From Paenibacillus sp. FSL R10-2782 (GTDB lineage: Bacteria > Bacillota > Bacilli > Paenibacillales > Paenibacillaceae): a stretch of 64,000 nt of DNA. Position numbers and translations under genes: made by a program. Of this stretch, positions 27,463 to 35,949 are shown piece by piece. Each line of letters starts with the position of its first letter. Position 1 is the first letter of the stretch. The notes under the pieces were generated by a model that saw only the letters and a list, made by a program, of their open reading frames with translations, was not told the DNA's origin and ran no database searches. The stretch lies in the NCBI RefSeq assembly GCF_038592985.1, contig NZ_CP151951.1, positions 48,501-112,500 of the forward strand, in the 5' to 3' direction.

Positions 27463-27939
27463 ATGAGCGATAAAGAAGTCATTCTGACACAGGAAGGTCT
27501 TAGAAAGCTCGAAGATGAGCTTGAGAACTTAAAGTCTGTCAAACGCCGTGAAGTGGCGGAACGGATTAAGGTAGCTATCGGATACGGGGATATCAGTGAA
27601 AACTCCGAGTATGAGGATGCGAAGAATGAGCAGGCTTTCATTGAAGGCCGTGTCATTACACTGGAAAAAATGCTACGCAATGCCCGTATTATCAATAGTG
27701 ATGAAATTGAAACCGATGTTGTGGGAGTAGGCGCAACCGTGACTGTTGAGGATATGGAATTCGGAGATGTTACAGAGTATGCGATCGTAGGTTCAGCTGA
27801 ATCGGACCCGCTCCAGAATAAAATCTCCAATGAAAGTCCGCTTGGCAAGGCAATGCTCGGTAAGAAAAAAGGAACTGTTGTGGATGTCACTGTTCCAGCA
27901 GGTGTTATACAATATAAAATCGTGGATATCAAAAAATAA
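27463..27939 (+). CDS. greA: Transcription elongation factor GreA
   Basis: A 158-residue GreA, the usual length. The N-terminal antiparallel coiled coil holds [20 protein letters not shown] and the tip acids in [20 protein letters not shown], the GreA signature; the C-terminal domain has [20 protein letters not shown]. It enters the RNA polymerase secondary channel and stimulates cleavage of backtracked RNA. I chose ATG 27463, with ACAGGAGAA 11 bases upstream, over the in-frame ATG at 27442, since that site lies inside the longer form. Confidence 0.95.
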   Translation: MSDKEVILTQEGLRKLEDELENLKSVKRREVAERIKVAIGYGDISENSEYEDAKNEQAFIEGRVITLEKMLRNARIINSDEIETDVVGVGATVTVEDMEFGDVTEYAIVGSAESDPLQNKISNESPLGKAMLGKKKGTVVDVTVPAGVIQYKIVDIKK

Positions 27940-27963
27940 GACACGGACTTTGGAATTGAATGT

Positions 27964-27990
27964 AAAAGCTTCCTTGGGGAAGCTTTTTTT
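27964..27990 (+). terminator. Intrinsic terminator after greA
   Basis: AAGCTTCC and GGAAGCTT around TTGG, followed by TTTTTT. Confidence 0.88.
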
Positions 27991-28040
27991 CTCTACACCC
28001 GGACGGACCCCGGCCCGTCTATTCATATTGAAGGAGCTGA

Positions 28041-29576
<1,536 letters not shown>

Positions 29577-29593
29577 CATAACATTATGAATAT

Positions 29594-29633
29594 AGAGGAT
29601 CAGCCGGGCTTCCCGTGTCTTGTTCCTCTTTTT
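29594..29633 (+). terminator. Weak terminator-like hairpin after lysS
   Basis: AGAGGA pairs with TCCTCT, with an inner CGGG/CCCG stem, followed by TTTT. It ends only about 30 bases before the next start codon, so it may be leaky or not functional. Confidence 0.4.
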
Positions 29634-29662
29634 CATAAGAACGGATGGAGAGAAGACTTCTA

Positions 29663-31003
29663 ATGAAACGCAGCGTCAAGCTTGCCCGGTTTGCGTCGTC
29701 GCCTCCTTTTATATTGGTCATCGGATACTTGCTGATTATTGCATTGGGTACTTTGCTGTTGATGCTTCCTATTTCCAATCATAGTGGATATACTCCACAT
29801 TGGATTGATTCGCTGTTTACGTCCGTGTCCGCTGCTTGTGTCACCGGATTAGTCGTAGTAGACGTTAATTCAACTTATACGATGTTTGGAGAAACGGTTA
29901 TCATGGTACTGATGCAGTTGGGCGGTCTGGGTTTTATGACCCTGGCGACCTTGTTTGCATTGCTGCTGGGGCGACGGCTATCGTTGAAGGATCGGCTGCT
30001 GCTAAAGGAAGCGATTAATGCCGATAGCATGGAAGGAATTGTGCGCATTATTCGCAAGGTGTTGATTTTCTCTTTTACCATTGAGGCGATAGCTGCCGTA
30101 GTCATGGCTTTGCGGTGGATGAGGGAGATGCCCGTCGGACAAGCGATATACTACGGAATATTTCATTCGATATCTCTTTTTAATAACGGGGGATTTGACT
30201 TGTTCGGAAGTAGCTTCCAACGGTATGCCGGAGATTTTGTGTTCAATATAATTGCATCTGTGCTTGTCATTTCAGGGGGATTGGGCTTTCTTGTACTAAG
30301 TGATCTGTTCGATTTTCGCCGCACCCGGAGACTGAGTCTTCACTCTAAAATGGTGTTAAGTGTATCGGGTACGCTTATTGTGCTTGGGGCGCTGGTTATA
30401 TTCATTTTTGAGTTTACCAATGCTCGTACCCTGGGTTCACTGAATTGGGGGGGCAAAATATACGCTTCTGTCTTTCAATCCGTATCTACACGATCCTCAG
30501 GAACAAGCACAATAGATATCAGCGGCTTGAGGCAGGCCAGTCAATTCTTTATCATGCTGTTGATGATTATCGGAGCTTCGCCAGGCTCTACCGGGGGAGG
30601 AATCAAAACGACTACGTTCCTGCTGATGGTTGGCGCTCTAATTGCCGTCATGCGAGGACAGAAGGAAATTGTGTTCTTCCGCCATAGGGTTCCCAACGAC
30701 ATCATGATGCGAGCGCTGACCATTATTATACTTGCGCTATTTATATTCTCGATTGTGGTTATGCTGCTCTTAATGACAGAGGATGCACCCTTCCTTTCCC
30801 TTGCATTTGAGGCGGCTTCCGCCATCGGAACGGTAGGGTTGTCTGTAGGAGTGACGCCAGGGTTGTCTGACGCAGGCAAGCTGATCATTTGTGTGACCAT
30901 GTTTATTGGTCGAATTGGTCCTCTTACGATTGCTTATGCTCTTCGTCCGCGTTCGACCAAGACGTTGTACCGACGTCCCGAAGGGCATATCGTAATTGGA
31001 TAG
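29663..31003 (+). CDS. Potassium-translocating subunit of the Ktr/Trk family (KtrB/KtrD-like)
   Basis: A 446-residue integral membrane protein with about ten hydrophobic segments in four M1-P-M2 repeats. Selectivity-filter glycines appear in VSAACVTGLVVVD, SLFNNGGFDLFG, SVSTRSSGTSTID and SAIGTVGLSVGVTP, and GASPGSTGGGIKT is a typical intramembrane loop. These proteins pass K+ (with Na+ dependence in several Ktr systems) together with a cytoplasmic RCK ring (KtrA/KtrC). No ktrA/ktrC gene lies in this window. I used ATG 29663 after GGAGAGAAG; ATG 29645 has no ribosome binding site. No c-di-AMP riboswitch was recognised upstream. Confidence 0.88.
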   Translation: MKRSVKLARFASSPPFILVIGYLLIIALGTLLLMLPISNHSGYTPHWIDSLFTSVSAACVTGLVVVDVNSTYTMFGETVIMVLMQLGGLGFMTLATLFALLLGRRLSLKDRLLLKEAINADSMEGIVRIIRKVLIFSFTIEAIAAVVMALRWMREMPVGQAIYYGIFHSISLFNNGGFDLFGSSFQRYAGDFVFNIIASVLVISGGLGFLVLSDLFDFRRTRRLSLHSKMVLSVSGTLIVLGALVIFIFEFTNARTLGSLNWGGKIYASVFQSVSTRSSGTSTIDISGLRQASQFFIMLLMIIGASPGSTGGGIKTTTFLLMVGALIAVMRGQKEIVFFRHRVPNDIMMRALTIIILALFIFSIVVMLLLMTEDAPFLSLAFEAASAIGTVGLSVGVTPGLSDAGKLIICVTMFIGRIGPLTIAYALRPRSTKTLYRRPEGHIVIG

Positions 31004-31014
31004 CTCAATAGTAT

Positions 31015-31060
31015 AAAAAGCTGCACCCGTGCTTGATTGACACGGGTGCAGCTTTTTTTT
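31015..31060 (+). terminator. Strong intrinsic terminator after the Ktr gene
   Basis: AAAAAGCTGCACCCGTG pairs with CACGGGTGCAGCTTTTT around CTTGATTGA, with eight T at the end; the symmetry also allows use from the other strand. Confidence 0.92.
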
Positions 31061-31299
31061 CATTTTGCATCATCATCGTATAATGTGCAGCATATCATGA
31101 AAAGTATCCAATTTGAGAAAATGAGACAAAATGGACTTGACACAGACTATTTTTTTGTATAAAAAAAGGCTATTTGTTTCCTTTTATGTAATTATAGACA
31201 AAATACTAGGAATATAATGTATAATATTGTATGATAGTGGGCATGAAAGGGGGATAGCTGAGGGGAATACCAATTTCATTTTGAAAGGAATTATCTATT

Positions 31300-31827
31300 A
31301 TGTATTTATTTATTATTAGTGCTGAAGTTTTATTCTGGGTTTTTGTTGTTGCAGGGTTGATCGCTAGATATATGTTTGGCTTAAAGAAATTAGGCGGTCT
31401 TCTTTTACTGTGTACTCCTATTATTGATGTCCTGTTACTGATTGCGGTGTTTATCACGGTGAGCAGCGGCATGGAGATTACGACCGCTACTGGCCTGGCG
31501 GCTTGCTATCTTGGCATTACGGTGGCATTTGGTCATAGGTTAATTAAATGGGCAGATGTGCGGTTCTCTCATTGGTTTGGCAAGGGGCCGAAGCCCGAAC
31601 GCAAATATGGCGCTGCTCATGCAAAAGAGGAACGGACGGGGTGGTTGCTTCATCTGTTGGGCTGGGTCATCGGTAACGCGCTGCTTCTCGCCATCATTGT
31701 GTATGTAGATGATCCACAGCGTACGGTTTCCTTGGAAGGCATTATGAGTACATGGGCAATTGTTCTGGTAATCGATTTTATTGTTTCCTTTAGCTATACT
31801 TTGGCTCCAAAGAAAAATAAGGCGTAG
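31300..31827 (+). CDS. Small four-helix membrane protein of unknown function (YmcC-like)
   Basis: A 175-residue protein with hydrophobic segments at about residues 3-24, 30-52, 60-78, then a basic loop (GKGPKPERKYGAAHAKEERTG), and further segments at about 115-135 and 145-167. The start MYLFIISAEVLFWVFVVAGL and the KKLGGLLLLCTPIIDVLLL pattern resemble the uncharacterised B. subtilis YmcC, from memory; function is unknown. TTGAAAGGAATT precedes the ATG. A TTGACA/TATAAA pair at 31137-31163 has a 15-base spacer, short for sigma-A, so the promoter is uncertain. It is separated from the biosynthetic cluster by about 550 bp and is probably not part of it. Confidence 0.72.
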   Translation: MYLFIISAEVLFWVFVVAGLIARYMFGLKKLGGLLLLCTPIIDVLLLIAVFITVSSGMEITTATGLAACYLGITVAFGHRLIKWADVRFSHWFGKGPKPERKYGAAHAKEERTGWLLHLLGWVIGNALLLAIIVYVDDPQRTVSLEGIMSTWAIVLVIDFIVSFSYTLAPKKNKA

Positions 31828-31868
31828 CCCTCAGCACACTAGGATGAAATAAGAACGAGCAATCAGGA

Positions 31869-32016
31869 TGTTCAAATCGGAAGGGACATTGATGGTAAAA
31901 AATGAAGTTGTCACTTCCGGTAGTTTGCTGAGTTTTTATACTACACTCGCTTTGACAGTCACCTCATTGTTGCCTCTCTACCTTTTCACTCGTATGGATT
32001 CCTTCCGATTTGAACA
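31869..32016. repeat. 148-bp element bounded by 16-bp perfect inverted repeats
   Basis: TGTTCAAATCGGAAGG (31869-31884) is the exact complement of CCTTCCGATTTGAACA (32001-32016). The inside is non-coding. Size and ends suit a MITE or an insertion-sequence remnant, but I see no target-site duplication. Confidence 0.55.
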
Positions 32017-32032
32017 CATGCATGATGTGTTC
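32012..32032. promoter_or_regulatory. 21-bp perfect dyad, possible operator
   Basis: GAACACAT, spacer GCATG, ATGTGTTC. The two 8-base arms are perfectly symmetric. It overlaps the right end of the 148-bp element and lies about 230 bases before the candidate fus promoter. The GAAC-GTTC ends are reminiscent of a Gram-positive LexA site, but the spacing is longer than that consensus. Confidence 0.4.
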
Positions 32033-32264
32033 TCCTGACCTTTTTAAGAAGGAGAGTAATACGACAATTTTTTTACGTTAATGATAGGGTCCAGCGTATG
32101 TTGGTTAGTGCTGGGTAATGGCAGGACAAGATATCGTATGGAGCGCGCTTGCATTCTCGAAGGAATTGGGCCTGTGATTACAGCCGAATTCATCCGCGGT
32201 ATCATGTCCTGTAAATGTTTATGAATTTTAGATGGATTCCTGTATTTGCCTAAAACGTGGCTTG

Positions 32265-32293
32265 TTTAACTTTGGCAACTAACATGATAATAT
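32265..32293 (+). promoter_or_regulatory. Candidate sigma-A promoter for the fus operon
   Basis: TTTAAC (32265-32270), 17 bases, TAATAT (32288-32293), about 90 bases before the first gene. The match is moderate; it is the best pair I found in the region. Confidence 0.42.
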
Positions 32294-32348
32294 TCCAGAA
32301 AAGATTACATATGTCTATATATGTAGGCATACGAAATTAAGTTGTTTT

Positions 32349-32359
32349 TTTGTCGAAAA
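32349..32359 (+). promoter_or_regulatory. Spo0A box directly before fusG
   Basis: TTTGTCGAAAA matches the consensus Spo0A box (core TGTCGAA at 32351-32357). It lies downstream of the candidate promoter and 25 bases before the chosen start codon, a position expected for repression if that promoter is correct. Confidence 0.55.
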
Positions 32360-32383
32360 ATGTAAATGAGAAAGGTGGTTTCT

Positions 32384-33154
32384 GTGGCAGCACTGCTGAG
32401 TGGTAAGAACGTTTTGATTATGGGCGTGGCTAATAACAGGAGTATTGCCTGGGGGACAGCCCAATCTTTAGCTGCTGAAGGAGCAAGGCTCATTTTTACT
32501 TACGAAAATGAGAGGGTCGCAGATCGGGTGCTAAAGCTCGTTGAAACGATTCCGGGGTCCATTGTCTGTCCCTGTAATGTACAAAGCGATGAAGAACTAG
32601 ATGCACTGGCGGATTTTCTAAAGGAGAAAGTAGGCGTCCTGCATGGTTATTTTCACAGTGTTGCCTATGCTAAGGCTGAGGATTTGGACGGCCTGTTCGT
32701 CGACACTTCTCGCGAGGGATTCGCCATTGCTCAAGAAATTAGTGCCTATTCTTTGGCTGCTGTTTCCCGACGAGTTTACCCGCTGATGACGGAGGGTGGA
32801 AGTATCGTCACCATGACGTATATTGGCGCAGAACGAGCGATCAAGAATTACAACGTTATGGGTGTGGCGAAGGCTTCACTGGAAGCAAGCATGCGCTATC
32901 TGTCGAACGATCTGGGTACTTATGGTATTCGTGTCAATGCGATTTCGGCTGGTCCCATACGGACTTTGGCCGCATATGGAATTAAGGATTTTAGCACGAT
33001 GCTAAAGCATATTGAAGAGACGACGCCCCTACGCAAGACGGTCGACACGTCCGAAGTTGGAGATACTGCGTTATTCCTATTTTCCCATTTATCGAGAGGC
33101 ATTACGGGAGAAGTTATCCATGTTGATGCAGGGTACCATATTACGGGGATGTAA
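32384..33154 (+). CDS. fusG: Enoyl-ACP reductase, FabI type (FusG)
   Basis: A 256-residue short-chain dehydrogenase of the FabI class. The NADH site is IMGVANNRSIAWGTAQSLAA (about residues 11-30), GSIVTMTYIGAE precedes the catalytic Tyr-x6-Lys in NYNVMGVAKASLEASMRYLS (Tyr and Lys seven residues apart), and RVNAISAGPIRTLAAYGI is the FabI substrate loop. It should reduce the double bond formed in each round of chain extension. I chose GTG 32384, preceded by AAAGGTGG at 6 bases, over ATG 32366, which has none; the protein then begins as other FabI do. It is first in a tight run of seven genes ending in the NRPS. In published fusaricidin clusters (order fusGFEDCBA) the first gene is fusG; the symbol is assigned by that order. 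Confidence 0.86.
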   Translation: MAALLSGKNVLIMGVANNRSIAWGTAQSLAAEGARLIFTYENERVADRVLKLVETIPGSIVCPCNVQSDEELDALADFLKEKVGVLHGYFHSVAYAKAEDLDGLFVDTSREGFAIAQEISAYSLAAVSRRVYPLMTEGGSIVTMTYIGAERAIKNYNVMGVAKASLEASMRYLSNDLGTYGIRVNAISAGPIRTLAAYGIKDFSTMLKHIEETTPLRKTVDTSEVGDTALFLFSHLSRGITGEVIHVDAGYHITGM

Positions 33155-33166
33155 GGAGGGAACGCT

Positions 33167-34627
33167 GTGCTTGTTACGCATACCGATTGCCGTATTATCT
33201 CACCTGAAGGGATTATGACAAGGGAGCGTCTGGTGCGGGATGTTACGATCTTCTCCCGTATGTTGGCTCTCCGGGGAATTCCTGAAGAAGGCAGAGTGAT
33301 TCTGAAAGCGGCCAATTCTTATTATTTTGTTGTGTCTCTGTTCTCCCTGTGCAACATTGCTGTTTCGGTGACTGTAGTGGACGAGCAGACCGTGCTTGAT
33401 GAAATAGCTCAAATTTACGACGAAGCGGGTGCCTGCTGTATCCTGACCGATTGCGATCCAGGACTTTCTCATGCTTCTGTTATTCTGATTCAAGATCTAA
33501 TCCAAGAAGAAGCAGTACACCCACATTGGGTTGGAGAGCCGGAAATCCATGGCATCGACTTTAACAAGTGGTGCGAGAGATCGGATGCTCTCATTCTGTA
33601 TTCTTCAGGTACGACGGGAAAACCCAAGGGAATCGTGAAAGCTGGATCAGCCTTCATGGACAATATCAGGCATTCTATACACGCCATGAACTACCTGCCG
33701 TCTGACCATATGCTCCCCGTTGTACCGTTTTCTCACTTCTATGGTATTTCACTCATCTTCTCCTGGTGGTTAACCTCATGTTCTCTCATCATTTGCAATC
33801 CCAAAAACCTCTGGAGCGTCATTGCAAGTATTACGAAGGACCGGGCGACGGTCGTAGACGCTAACCCCTCGGCTTTTTACACCTTGTTGCGCATGCTAAA
33901 CCGAAAACCCGAACAACTGGAAATGGTCAAGGAATCTCACGTGCGCATGTGGTGCGTAGGCGGTTCTCCACTTACCCAAGACCTCGAAGAGAAATTTAAC
34001 AACATATTTGGACAGCCCTTGCTGAATGGTTACGGCCTTTCTGAATTAGGCAACGTTACGCTGGGAACGCTGGAGTGCCCACGAGGTTGTGGCAAGCCGT
34101 TGCCGGGTGTGGATCTAAAAATACTAGACGCTGCTGGCGAGCAGCAGGCGGACGGCAGCGTAGGCGAAGTGTGGATACGCAGCGCCGGATGCATGGAAGG
34201 CTACCTGAATCGTCCAGACCTGACGCAGTCGGTCCTACAGGACGGCTGGTTCAAGACGGGCGATCTGGGCTACCTGGATGACGAAATGCTGTATGTCATT
34301 GGTCGCAGCGGTAAGACGGTCAATCGGATGGGTTATATGGTATCTCCGGTCTATATCGAGGATCGGATTGGTTCGCTAGGTTACCGATCCTGTGTGATTA
34401 CCTTGGAGGACGAGGCGAAGGGAACATTGCTTGTTGCATTCATCGAAGGCGAATCCTCACAGGCCTTGTCTGTACTCCGCAAAGAGATGAATCGGGTACT
34501 TCCTTCATACATGTTTCCCGATCTTTTGCTTCCGCTCGCCCATTTTCCTTTAAATCGCAATGGAAAAGTAGATCGACTGGAGATGGAGCACATTGCCCTG
34601 GAGAAAGCTGCTTCTCGCAAAGTGTAA
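33167..34627 (+). CDS. fusF: Acyl-CoA/acyl-ACP ligase, ANL superfamily (FusF)
   Basis: A 486-residue adenylate-forming enzyme. P-loop [14 protein letters not shown] is at about residues 141-154, YGLSELGNVTLGTLE is core A5, GWFKTGDLGYLDDEMLYVIG is A7-A8 and the catalytic lysine is in FPLNRNGKVDRLE near the end. It probably activates a carboxylic acid as acyl-AMP and passes it to CoA or an ACP. Whether the substrate is the guanidino starter or the finished tail cannot be read from the sequence. It starts with GTG at 33167 after AAGGAGGG, which overlaps the fusG stop. Confidence 0.82.
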   Translation: MLVTHTDCRIISPEGIMTRERLVRDVTIFSRMLALRGIPEEGRVILKAANSYYFVVSLFSLCNIAVSVTVVDEQTVLDEIAQIYDEAGACCILTDCDPGLSHASVILIQDLIQEEAVHPHWVGEPEIHGIDFNKWCERSDALILYSSGTTGKPKGIVKAGSAFMDNIRHSIHAMNYLPSDHMLPVVPFSHFYGISLIFSWWLTSCSLIICNPKNLWSVIASITKDRATVVDANPSAFYTLLRMLNRKPEQLEMVKESHVRMWCVGGSPLTQDLEEKFNNIFGQPLLNGYGLSELGNVTLGTLECPRGCGKPLPGVDLKILDAAGEQQADGSVGEVWIRSAGCMEGYLNRPDLTQSVLQDGWFKTGDLGYLDDEMLYVIGRSGKTVNRMGYMVSPVYIEDRIGSLGYRSCVITLEDEAKGTLLVAFIEGESSQALSVLRKEMNRVLPSYMFPDLLLPLAHFPLNRNGKVDRLEMEHIALEKAASRKV

Positions 34628-34725
34628 GTATTGAGTAAACGGAGGCCCTATCTGGTTTATAAAGTATCCTAGCAGAAAGAAAAGTTGTTTACCAAAAACT
34701 GCATTTAGGAAAGGGAGAGTGCAAC

Positions 34726-35949
34726 ATGAGTATGAATCCGGAACTGGCAAAAAACACGCTTTTTTTGGAAAGGCATGAAGCAATTCTAAAGTGCCTTAAT
34801 TATTTGATTGAGCATCGGCAGGAAGTGATGGATATTCTCACCCAATTTTCATCCTATCGGGCCGCCAATGCAGAAATTGATTCCACCATCCTCACACTTC
34901 AAGGTGCTTTACAAGAAGTGCAGACCTATCAGCCAAGCTTGCAACGATCTATGGCTGTATTTATGCCCTCCAACGTCGTTTTATACTCCTATGCATTATA
35001 CCTCTTGATTCCGTCCCTTTACGTTGAGAATATAGACTTTCGTCCTTCTTCTCACGTAAACGAGTACGTCAACATGCTGCATGAAAAGCTCCAGGCTGTA
35101 CATGGATTACCCATCTATATTCGTAAGGTTAGCCAGAGAGTTTTCATGGAAAATTCCGTTTTGCCAGCTGATATTGTGGTGTTCACGGGGAGCTATACCA
35201 ATGCGGAGAAAATCAAAAAACAGATTCGAAAAGAACAGCTCTACATCTTTTACGGACAAGGGATAAATCCTTTCATCATTGGACCTGATGCCGATTTGGA
35301 GCTGGCGGTTGCCGATGTGATCCGAATGAGATTGTTCAATTCTGGACAGGACTGCCTGGGACCAGACATCATTCTGGTGCATCAAGATGTGACGGAGAAT
35401 TTTAAAAACTTGCTAATTGAGCGGCTTGACCAACTGGTGTTTGGAGCCAACAATGATCCGAACGCGAGCTATTCCCCTATTTTCTATAAAGACACGCTGT
35501 ATTCGGTTTCGGAATATTTTAATACGAACGATAAGTTTATTATTTACGGCGGTGGCATTGATTTTCGTACGAAAAAGATGGAGCCGACGATTGTATATAG
35601 CGAGCTAGATCAGGATTTGGAGATTATTGAGTATTTTTCACCGGTCTTCAACGTGGTTAGCTACCGAGACGACGAGCAGCTAATCAAGCGTATTTCGTCC
35701 AGTTATTTCAGTGAACGTGCGATGGGCTGCAGCTTGTACGGTTCTGAGCATCTGAGTGATGTTCTTCGAAAGAAGCACACGTTGACCATTAATCAGACGC
35801 TTGAGGATGTGGATCAGGGCAATAAGCCCTTTGGTGGCTATGGCACAATGTCGAACTATATTTTTTACGATTTTAAGCTCGTTTCGAAGCCCATTTTGAT
35901 TTCAGAAATTGTCGCAGAATATTTGTCGGAAAAGAGGAGTTTGGTATGA
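34726..35949 (+). CDS. fusE: Aldehyde dehydrogenase-fold protein (FusE)
   Basis: A 407-residue protein, short for the family (about 450-500). The catalytic Cys is in RLFNSGQDCLGPDIILVHQD (about residue 212), PFGGYGTMSNYIFYDF near residue 368 corresponds to the conserved FGGxG end, and VVFTGSYTNAEKI matches the coenzyme-site FTGS. Where most hydrolytic aldehyde dehydrogenases have the general base Glu (ELGGKNP), this protein reads YGQGINPFIIGPDADLE, so the Glu is absent. That is expected in CoA-acylating or reductive members, which do not hydrolyse the thioester. The reaction could be making an acyl thioester from an aldehyde or the reverse. Start ATG 34726 with AAAGGGAGAG upstream. It overlaps fusD by four bases. 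Confidence 0.8.
   Translation: MSMNPELAKNTLFLERHEAILKCLNYLIEHRQEVMDILTQFSSYRAANAEIDSTILTLQGALQEVQTYQPSLQRSMAVFMPSNVVLYSYALYLLIPSLYVENIDFRPSSHVNEYVNMLHEKLQAVHGLPIYIRKVSQRVFMENSVLPADIVVFTGSYTNAEKIKKQIRKEQLYIFYGQGINPFIIGPDADLELAVADVIRMRLFNSGQDCLGPDIILVHQDVTENFKNLLIERLDQLVFGANNDPNASYSPIFYKDTLYSVSEYFNTNDKFIIYGGGIDFRTKKMEPTIVYSELDQDLEIIEYFSPVFNVVSYRDDEQLIKRISSSYFSERAMGCSLYGSEHLSDVLRKKHTLTINQTLEDVDQGNKPFGGYGTMSNYIFYDFKLVSKPILISEIVAEYLSEKRSLV

Larger units (their letters stand above)
31828..32383. other. Long intergenic region before the fusaricidin cluster
   Basis: About 550 bp without a supportable gene. It holds, in order, a 16-bp perfect inverted repeat spanning 148 bp (31869-32016), a 21-bp dyad (32012-32032), a second imperfect pair AGGACAaGATA / TATCaTGTCCT (about 32125-32135 and 32201-32211), a candidate promoter (32265-32293) and a Spo0A-type box (32349-32359). 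The stretch thus looks regulatory, and the first element may be a mobile-element relic. Confidence 0.6.

Noticed and set aside
29577..29662. c-di-AMP riboswitch before the Ktr gene
   Set aside because: The interval is far too short for that aptamer.
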